43,198 nt of DNA from an uncultured Verrucomicrobiota bacterium (GTDB lineage: Bacteria; Verrucomicrobiota; Verrucomicrobiia; Verrucomicrobiales; Verrucomicrobiaceae): the NCBI GenBank assembly GCA_903838675.1, contig CAILZI010000192.1:1-43198 (forward strand). The letters run 5' to 3'. The position numbers and the translations under genes are program-made. Below, piece after piece: positions 37,070 through 43,198 of the stretch. The notes under the pieces were generated by a model that saw only the letters and a program-made list of their open reading frames with translations, was not told the origin of the DNA and did not search any database. The number at the start of each line of letters is the position of its first letter. The stretch's first letter is position 1.

Positions 37070-37115
37070 CACCGAAAACCTCGCACGCGGCGGATCGGAT
37101 GTCGAGACTTTGACC

Positions 37116-38135
37116 TCACTTATTGTTACGATCCACCTGCGGCTTGCCTGGGCTGCCTCCCTCCTTGCCAGCTTCAACAACGGGTTCTGCTGTGGTCGGC
37201 TTCGGCCCTTGATCTGCGGTCTTGATCACTGCGGTTGCCCCGCCCGGCTTGAGAGCTGCGCCAAACTGCACGGCCAGTTCCTCCCGGCAATCCCTGTCTC
37301 CGTGCAAGGTTCGTTCAGCCGAGACTGCCCTGCCCTCCGCCGTTTGACCATTGCCAATGATGACACGATCATACTGCAAAGCGCCGCGCATCCCCACCAC
37401 CACGGTGCTTGGATGGTGTTCGCTTGCCTGCATCAGTTTCAATGCTACGCCCCACCCTGCATCGGCAATCAATGCCCGAGCATCTTCGGCATAGTTCCTG
37501 AGTTCAGGCACATGAACTAGGAAAATACAGCATTGCTCAGTCAGCAGGCAATACGTGAGGAAATACCCTTTGGTGAGCGAGAACGTCGAAGAACGATTGC
37601 TGGGCTCAATGCCTGTCTTGCGCACATTGAGCAGCGCATTTGAAAACGCCTCCGCCAGCTCCTCAGCCTCCTTGGTGTTGCCATGCGCACGCCCTTGGCT
37701 CACCCCGGTGAGCTGTTCGTTGGCTTCCTGAAAAGCCGCCGTTCCCTTGGCCGTGGCAGCTCCTGAAGGCACTCGGGCCGGATCCACCGGAAGGGACAGA
37801 GCATGCACGACGCTCACTGCGCAAAGCACCGTCAGAGTCTTCGCCCAGAATCCTGGAGGCAGTCCAAACAGGATGTGCTTTGTGGTGACGCGCACGCGCT
37901 GTCGCGTGCTGGGATCAAATTGCATGATCACCTCGGAATTTCCATAGAGCCGCACAAACAGCCACATGCCCGTCGCTCCGCCGCCAATCATCATTGGCAG
38001 AATGAGCCGGTGTGCATTGACGTCACTGTCCATTTTCAGCATGGACAGAACCATGATGCCAAGAAACGGACCGGCGATAAAGCCGACCAGAATGACAACA
38101 AGCATCTCAACACCACGAGCAGTCCGGGTAACCAT
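37116..38135 (-). CDS. Membrane protein of unknown function
   Basis: About 339 residues from the ATG at 38135 (a TTG lies 6 nt further up). I do not recognise the family. The N-terminal third has three hydrophobic segments (about 10-31, 42-62 and 94-113) with a short basic loop (STRQRVRVTTKH) before the third. The rest is soluble: a region rich in Ala/Glu (about 120-170), a stretch FSLTKGYFLTYCLLTEQCC with three cysteines (about 185-205), an alpha/beta-looking part (VVVGMRGALQYDRVIIGNG) and a Pro/Lys/Gly-rich tail. It is divergent from the ATP synthase operon and shares its control region, including the Rex-type operator. The fourth sulfatase follows on the same strand. Confidence 0.65.
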   Translation of the reverse strand: MVTRTARGVEMLVVILVGFIAGPFLGIMVLSMLKMDSDVNAHRLILPMMIGGGATGMWLFVRLYGNSEVIMQFDPSTRQRVRVTTKHILFGLPPGFWAKTLTVLCAVSVVHALSLPVDPARVPSGAATAKGTAAFQEANEQLTGVSQGRAHGNTKEAEELAEAFSNALLNVRKTGIEPSNRSSTFSLTKGYFLTYCLLTEQCCIFLVHVPELRNYAEDARALIADAGWGVALKLMQASEHHPSTVVVGMRGALQYDRVIIGNGQTAEGRAVSAERTLHGDRDCREELAVQFGAALKPGGATAVIKTADQGPKPTTAEPVVEAGKEGGSPGKPQVDRNNK

Positions 38136-38333
38136 AGGCAAATAAGCAATGCAACAGTATAATTGTTCAATAAACCATACGGAAGATCCTGCTCCGAAAT
38201 AGTCTCAACAACAACGCCACAGGCCGTCTGAAAATTCGAAAACTGCCAAAAGAGCCACTTCTAGTGCACAAAAGACAATATCGACGTTTTTTGTGAGGCT
38301 GTTTGGCACTCAAAAACACACTTGCTGGCGACT

Positions 38334-38351
38334 TTGTGAAATTTTTCACAA
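38334..38351. promoter_or_regulatory. Rex-type operator upstream of ATP synthase operon
   Basis: TTGTGAA-ATTT-TTCACAA is a perfect dyad and a full match to the operator TTGTGAA-N4-TTCACAA known for Rex, the NADH/NAD+-sensing repressor; one more T/A pair extends the symmetry (38333-38352). It also fits TGTGA-N6-TCACA of the CRP/FNR group. It lies 94 nt before the atpB ATG within the 310-nt region shared with the divergent membrane-protein gene. The rest of that region (38136-38333, 38352-38445) holds no other recognised element; GGGCTTGCTACCCC just after the operator may belong to the promoter. Confidence 0.7.
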
Positions 38352-38445
38352 ATAGGGCTTGCTACCCCCCTCTCATGTGGCTAAAAAAAACGCCCGCCAT
38401 CCCGGCTGGACCCTATACCGCCCCTCCCCGGTAGCCCCTATCCCC

Positions 38446-39309
38446 ATGTTGCCCACGTTTCTCCCATCAACCTCTTTCTCGCCGCTGCTCGCGAATGTGC
38501 ACAGCTATGCGTCGGAGTTTCTCAAAGAGAGCAGTAACCTGGGTTTCCTTACCAACTCTCTTCTCGTAGCGGCAGTCGTGGTCGGCCTGATTCTTTGGTT
38601 CGCTGCCAAAGCGACAAAGAACATGACTCTGATCCCTCACAAGGCTCAGAACTTCTTCGAGTTCGTGGTCGAATTTCTTTACGGTCAGGTCGAAGGCATC
38701 GTCGGTGCCAAGATCGCACCTCGCGTCTTCCCTCTTCTTGCGACCATTTTCATCTACATCCTTGTTTCCAACTGGTTCGGCCTTCTTCCCGGAATCGGCA
38801 CCATTGGCTGGGGTGAAGGCACGGGCTTCATGAGCGTCAAAGAAGTCCACGACCCGCTCCTGCGCCCGCCAACGGCTGACTTGAACATGACCTTCGGTCT
38901 TTCAGTCTCCATGTTCATTGTCTGGCTGTACATCACCATCAAGGAAGTCGGCGTCTGGGGATTCCTGGTTCACACCTTCGGCCCCAAGGGCGGTCTGAAA
39001 GGCGTCATGGGTGCCATGGTTGCTGCCGTCTTCCTGTTCGTCGGCGTCATCGAAATCTTCTCCATCGTCTTCCGTCCGGTCACCCTTTCCTTTCGACTCT
39101 TCGGCAACGTCCTCGCAGGTGAAAACGTGCTGCACACCATGAGCGGCATGGGTGGCTTCATCGGCAGCGTCCTGGCTCCGTTTCCCTTCTACTTCATGGA
39201 ACTTCTGGTCGGCCTTCTCCAGGCCATCGTGTTCACCCTGCTCAGCGCGGTTTACATCCAGCTTTCCACCACTCATGACGATCACGGTCACGAGGAGGCT
39301 CATCACTAA
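38446..39309 (+). CDS. atpB: F1Fo-ATP synthase subunit a
   Basis: A 287-residue membrane subunit a of the Fo proton channel. ATG 38446 was chosen over an in-frame TTG at 38359 because the intervening residues are Pro/Arg-rich and unlike the family. The essential arginine is R217 in PVTLSFRLFGNVLAGE. Hydrophobic helices occur near residues 38-56, 95-112, 150-168, 190-207, 225-245 and 255-275. The C-terminus is His-rich (HDDHGHEEAHH), which is uncommon and may simply be a polar tail. It is the first gene of the operon a-c-b-delta-alpha-gamma; no atpI or atpZ precedes it. No Shine-Dalgarno sequence: the leader is a pyrimidine-rich CCCCTATCCCC. Confidence 0.96.
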   Translation: MLPTFLPSTSFSPLLANVHSYASEFLKESSNLGFLTNSLLVAAVVVGLILWFAAKATKNMTLIPHKAQNFFEFVVEFLYGQVEGIVGAKIAPRVFPLLATIFIYILVSNWFGLLPGIGTIGWGEGTGFMSVKEVHDPLLRPPTADLNMTFGLSVSMFIVWLYITIKEVGVWGFLVHTFGPKGGLKGVMGAMVAAVFLFVGVIEIFSIVFRPVTLSFRLFGNVLAGENVLHTMSGMGGFIGSVLAPFPFYFMELLVGLLQAIVFTLLSAVYIQLSTTHDDHGHEEAHH

Positions 39310-39386
39310 TCTCTGACTTTGCCTGCGGGACCATGCGCAACGCGTGGACGCCGGTGACACAACAAACCACAAAATCGACACATATC

Positions 39387-39647
39387 ATGACACTTGAACT
39401 CATCTCCATGGCACAGGCAGCAGCAGCACACGGCGCTGACGTCCTTCCTGCCGCTGGCATCACTGGCAGCATCGCCACCGGTCTCGGTGCAGGCAGCGCC
39501 GCCATCGGCGTGGGCCTCATCGGCTCCAAGGCCGTGGAAGCCGTCGGTCGCAACCCCGGCGCTTTCGGCAACATCCTGACCCTCGGCATTATCGCCATGG
39601 CCCTTGCAGAAGGTCTGGGCATTCTGTCCTTCATTCTTGGCAAGTAA
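39387..39647 (+). CDS. atpE: F1Fo-ATP synthase subunit c
   Basis: An 86-residue proteolipid subunit that forms the rotating c-ring. Two transmembrane helices: about 24-47 with the Gly/Ala packing motif GLGAGSAAIGVG, and about 60-83 with the ion-carrying carboxylate E75 in IIAMALAEGLGIL. The polar loop RNPG (55-58) is typical. The Gln/Glu ligand in helix 1 expected of sodium-binding c subunits is not seen, so proton coupling is more likely. ATG 39387 gives a normal length; an upstream ATG at 39333 would add an unusual 18-residue polar extension. A strong hairpin follows the stop codon. Confidence 0.95.
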   Translation: MTLELISMAQAAAAHGADVLPAAGITGSIATGLGAGSAAIGVGLIGSKAVEAVGRNPGAFGNILTLGIIAMALAEGLGILSFILGK

Positions 39648-39659
39648 GCCCTGAATTTC

Positions 39660-39685
39660 GCGGCGGGCTGTTCGCAGCCCGCCGC
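39660..39685 (+). terminator. Intercistronic hairpin after atpE
   Basis: GCGGCGGGCTG-TTCG-CAGCCCGCCGC is a perfect 11-bp GC-rich stem with a TTCG loop, starting 12 nt after the atpE stop. A pyrimidine run CTCTCTCTTCTCTCTTTTTT follows only after 6 nt, ending 9 nt before the atpF ATG. The T-run is about 20 nt from the stem, so full termination is unlikely. Partial attenuation or protection of the atpE mRNA end is more likely. Confidence 0.65.
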
Positions 39686-39719
39686 AGTTAACTCTCTCTT
39701 CTCTCTTTTTTACACCGTC

Positions 39720-40241
39720 ATGGACCAGATCAAAGGCATCGCATATCAGATCGCAGGCGACTTCGGCCTCGCTTGGGGCAAGTTCTTTGCCCAAGTCATC
39801 ATCTTTATCATGGTCTATTCCATTCTGAAGAAGTACGCCTTTGGTCCCATCACAGGCATGCTGGAGCAGCGCCGCCAGCGCATCGCCGATGGCGAGGCCA
39901 AGCTCGAAAAAATCGCCCGCGACGCCGCCGAGGCCAAGCAGAACTCCCAGGCCATCATCGACAAAGCGGAGGCTGACGCAGCCCGCCTCGTCAAGGAAGC
40001 CGATGACGCCGCCAAGGCCATTCAGGAGCGCCGCCAGCAGGAGGCCGTCTCCTCCGCCAACACCATCATCGCCAAGGCTCGTGAAGCCGCCCAGCTTGAG
40101 CAGGAGCAGCTCATGTCCCAGCTCAAGCGTGAGTTCGGCCGCATGGTCTCAGACGCAACCAGCCGTGTCACTGGCAAGGTCCTCAACACCGAAGACCAAA
40201 CCCGCATCAATCAGGAAACCGCCACCCAGGTCTCCGCTTAA
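39720..40241 (+). CDS. atpF: F1Fo-ATP synthase subunit b
   Basis: A 173-residue subunit b, the peripheral stalk. One N-terminal transmembrane helix (about residues 17-38, WGKFFAQVIIFIMVYSILKK) is followed by the family motif GPITGMLEQRRQRIADG and a long charged, Ala-rich coiled coil (about 50-140) that reaches up the F1 head. Only one b gene is seen here, as expected for a homodimeric stalk. The stop codon TAA is in the same frame as the next gene, atpH, which starts seven codons later. The ATG is preceded by a pyrimidine tract instead of a Shine-Dalgarno sequence. Confidence 0.95.
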   Translation: MDQIKGIAYQIAGDFGLAWGKFFAQVIIFIMVYSILKKYAFGPITGMLEQRRQRIADGEAKLEKIARDAAEAKQNSQAIIDKAEADAARLVKEADDAAKAIQERRQQEAVSSANTIIAKAREAAQLEQEQLMSQLKREFGRMVSDATSRVTGKVLNTEDQTRINQETATQVSA

Positions 40242-40262
40242 TTTTCTCGCCGCTTCGCCACC

Positions 40263-40661
40263 ATGAAGATCACCAAGGAAGCCCGCCGCACCTCCCGCCA
40301 GCTTTTTCGCACCTGTATCGCAGACGGAAAGCTCGATGAGTCCCGCGTGCGCACAGTGGTCAGCAGCGTGGCCAAAAGCAAACCCCGTGGCTTCATCGGC
40401 ATTCTCGATGCCTTTGCCCGCCTCGTCGGCAATGAAGTGGATCGTCAGCGTGCCGCCGTTGAAAGCGCCAGTGCGCTCACCCCGGCCACACAATCTGAGC
40501 TCCAGGCCAGCCTCTCCAAGAAGTATGGCCGCCCGCTCACCCTCGAATTCAGTGTCAATCCAGAGCTCCTTGGCGGCATCCGCGTGAAAGTCGGTTCCGA
40601 CGTTTGGGATGGCAGTGTCAAAGCCCGTCTCAAAGCCCTGTCAGACTCCCTTTCCGCCTAA
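40263..40661 (+). CDS. atpH: F1Fo-ATP synthase subunit delta (short form)
   Basis: A 132-residue delta subunit, which joins the peripheral stalk to the top of F1. The C-terminal domain is recognisable: SALTPATQSELQASLSKKYG, then NPELLGGIRVKVGSDVWDGSVKARLKALSDSL, matching the usual GG-x(3)-GD--DGSVK-RL pattern. The N-terminal helical domain is about 65 residues instead of about 105, apparently lacking some middle helices. It cannot be extended upstream: the in-frame codon 24 nt before the ATG is the atpF stop. I see no frameshift remnant. The position between atpF and atpA is the normal one. Confidence 0.9.
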   Translation: MKITKEARRTSRQLFRTCIADGKLDESRVRTVVSSVAKSKPRGFIGILDAFARLVGNEVDRQRAAVESASALTPATQSELQASLSKKYGRPLTLEFSVNPELLGGIRVKVGSDVWDGSVKARLKALSDSLSA

Positions 40662-40709
40662 TTTTACCGCCCTCAGCCCCTCTCTCAGTTTTTTCAAACC
40701 AGCAATACC

Positions 40710-42239
<1,530 letters not shown>

Positions 42240-42285
42240 GCAGATCAAGATGAAGATGCGGGCCCGACCTCCAGTGCCCAGCTCC

Positions 42286-42313
42286 TAAATCTTAAATCTT
42301 AAATCATAAATTC
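42286..42313 (+). repeat. Tandem heptamer TAAATCT in atpG leader
   Basis: Four head-to-tail heptamers: TAAATCT (42286), TAAATCT (42293), TAAATCA (42300) and TAAATTC (42307), ending 2 nt before the atpG ATG at 42316. The A/U-rich array occupies the place where a Shine-Dalgarno sequence would be expected. Confidence 0.75.
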
Positions 42314-42315
42314 AG

Positions 42316-43194
42316 ATGCCCTCCACCCGCGACATCAGACGCCGAATCAAATCGGTCAAAAACACGGCCCAGATCACCAAGGCCATGCAGCTCGTCGCGG
42401 CTGCGAAGATGAAAAAAGCGCAGGACCAGGCCAGCCATGGCCGTGCCTACGCCGAGATGCTCAACAAGGTTCTCGTCAACCTCAAGGAACACGCTGAAGA
42501 AGGCATCCATCCCTTCTTCGCCGAAGGCCAGGGTGACAAGACCCTCGTCCTTCTCATCGCCTCCGACAAAGGTCTTTGCGGTGCCTTGAACACGAACCTG
42601 TTCAAGAAGCTCATCACCACGAAGATCGAAGGCGAAGTCGAATACGTCACCATCGGCAGGAAAGCAGTCCAGGCCCTCAACCGTCTGCGCCGCACCCTTC
42701 TCGCTGATTTCCCGATCAAGGATCCTGCCAAGTTCGCCGAAGTGCGTGCCGTCAGCCGCTTCATTCAGGAAAAGTATCGCACCGGCGAATACAAGAAGGT
42801 GCTCGTCGTCTTCAACAATTTCATCAACACCGTCACAGTTCTTCCCTCTGTCGAACAGCTCCTGCCTGTGAATCCAGTGACCCTGGGTGGCAAACGCGAC
42901 TTCGGCCACGAGATCTCCACGCCTGCCACGCCTTCGCTCGAATACAAATTCGAACCCAGCGCCCAGGTCGTCTTTGAAACCGTGCTCCCCCAGTATGTGA
43001 ACGACACCGTCTTCCAGATGGTGCTCGAATCCCGCGCTTCGGAGCACTCCAGCCGGATGGTGGCCATGAAGAACGCCACCGACAACGCCAAGCAGATGAT
43101 CAAGGACCTCAGCCTTGAGTACAACAAGCTCCGTCAGGCCGCGATCACCAACGAACTCCTCGAAATCACCACCGCCAAGATGGCTCTTGAATAA
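42316..43194 (+). CDS. atpG: F1Fo-ATP synthase subunit gamma
   Basis: A 292-residue gamma subunit, the central rotor shaft of F1. The N-terminal helix has the family signature RDIRRRIKSVKNTAQITKAM, and the C-terminal helix has SEHSSRMVAMKNATDNAKQMI followed by NKLRQAAITNELLEI. The central Rossmann-like part includes VLLIASDKGLCGALNTNLFK. The length is normal. The gene ends 4 nt before the window edge; atpD and atpC would be expected next. Translation probably relies on the AT-rich heptamer array in front of the ATG. Confidence 0.97.
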   Translation: MPSTRDIRRRIKSVKNTAQITKAMQLVAAAKMKKAQDQASHGRAYAEMLNKVLVNLKEHAEEGIHPFFAEGQGDKTLVLLIASDKGLCGALNTNLFKKLITTKIEGEVEYVTIGRKAVQALNRLRRTLLADFPIKDPAKFAEVRAVSRFIQEKYRTGEYKKVLVVFNNFINTVTVLPSVEQLLPVNPVTLGGKRDFGHEISTPATPSLEYKFEPSAQVVFETVLPQYVNDTVFQMVLESRASEHSSRMVAMKNATDNAKQMIKDLSLEYNKLRQAAITNELLEITTAKMALE

Positions 43195-43198
43195 GCCC

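Noticed and set aside
38374..38433. A 19-codon open frame (MWLKKTPAIP...) between the Rex-type site and atpB
   Set aside because: It could be a leader peptide, but there is no ribosome-binding site and its length is within chance for this composition.

Overview
The window looks like a chromosomal segment of a Verrucomicrobiota bacterium, probably of the Verrucomicrobiales (Prosthecobacter/Verrucomicrobium type). The basis is several secreted formylglycine sulfatases, a Tat-exported Gfo/Idh/MocA oxidoreductase, a GMC/gluconate-dehydrogenase-subunit-3 pair, a very large autotransporter-repeat protein ending in a VPEPS-type PEP-CTERM signal, an exosortase, and an almost complete lack of Shine-Dalgarno sequences. 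This is inference from gene content; no 16S or other marker was compared. I saw no rRNA, tRNA, CRISPR array, transposase or prophage gene.

Layout. 1-4.2 kb (+): the 3' end of one sulfatase, a complete second sulfatase and a Tat-exported Gfo/Idh/MocA protein, a probable polysaccharide or sulfated-glycan catabolic group. 4.2-7.0 kb (-): a two-component pair, a membrane histidine kinase followed 4 nt later by a REC-first kinase-like protein with a decayed ATP-binding site. 7.15-9.8 kb (+): glycerate kinase, fabD and a secreted thioredoxin-fold protein. 9.9-19.9 kb (-): GMC oxidoreductase and its Tat-bearing small subunit, then gyrB, a four-helix-bundle protein, gyrA and a third sulfatase. Both convergent junctions in this part (4.2 and 9.8 kb) hold a copy of the same 80-bp double palindrome.

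20.2-34.5 kb (+) is a surface-protein region. A 2301-residue secreted protein with a VPVMPLW-type C-terminal anchor overlaps an exosortase H-like gene, which overlaps an exosortase-associated membrane protein: a sorting enzyme encoded with its own probable substrate. Next is a 1997-residue autotransporter-repeat protein with a different (PEP-CTERM) signal. An ungapped block of about 130 bp, about 60% identical, lies upstream of both large genes, suggesting shared regulation.

34.5-38.1 kb (-): a membrane protein of unknown function, a fourth sulfatase with an extra C-terminal beta-rich domain, and queD. 38.3 kb to the end (+): the F1Fo-ATP synthase operon atpB-E-F-H-A-G, preceded by a perfect TTGTGAA-N4-TTCACAA operator of the Rex type. 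The delta subunit is unusually short, a strong hairpin follows atpE, and a heptamer tandem repeat forms the atpG leader. atpD and atpC presumably follow beyond the window.
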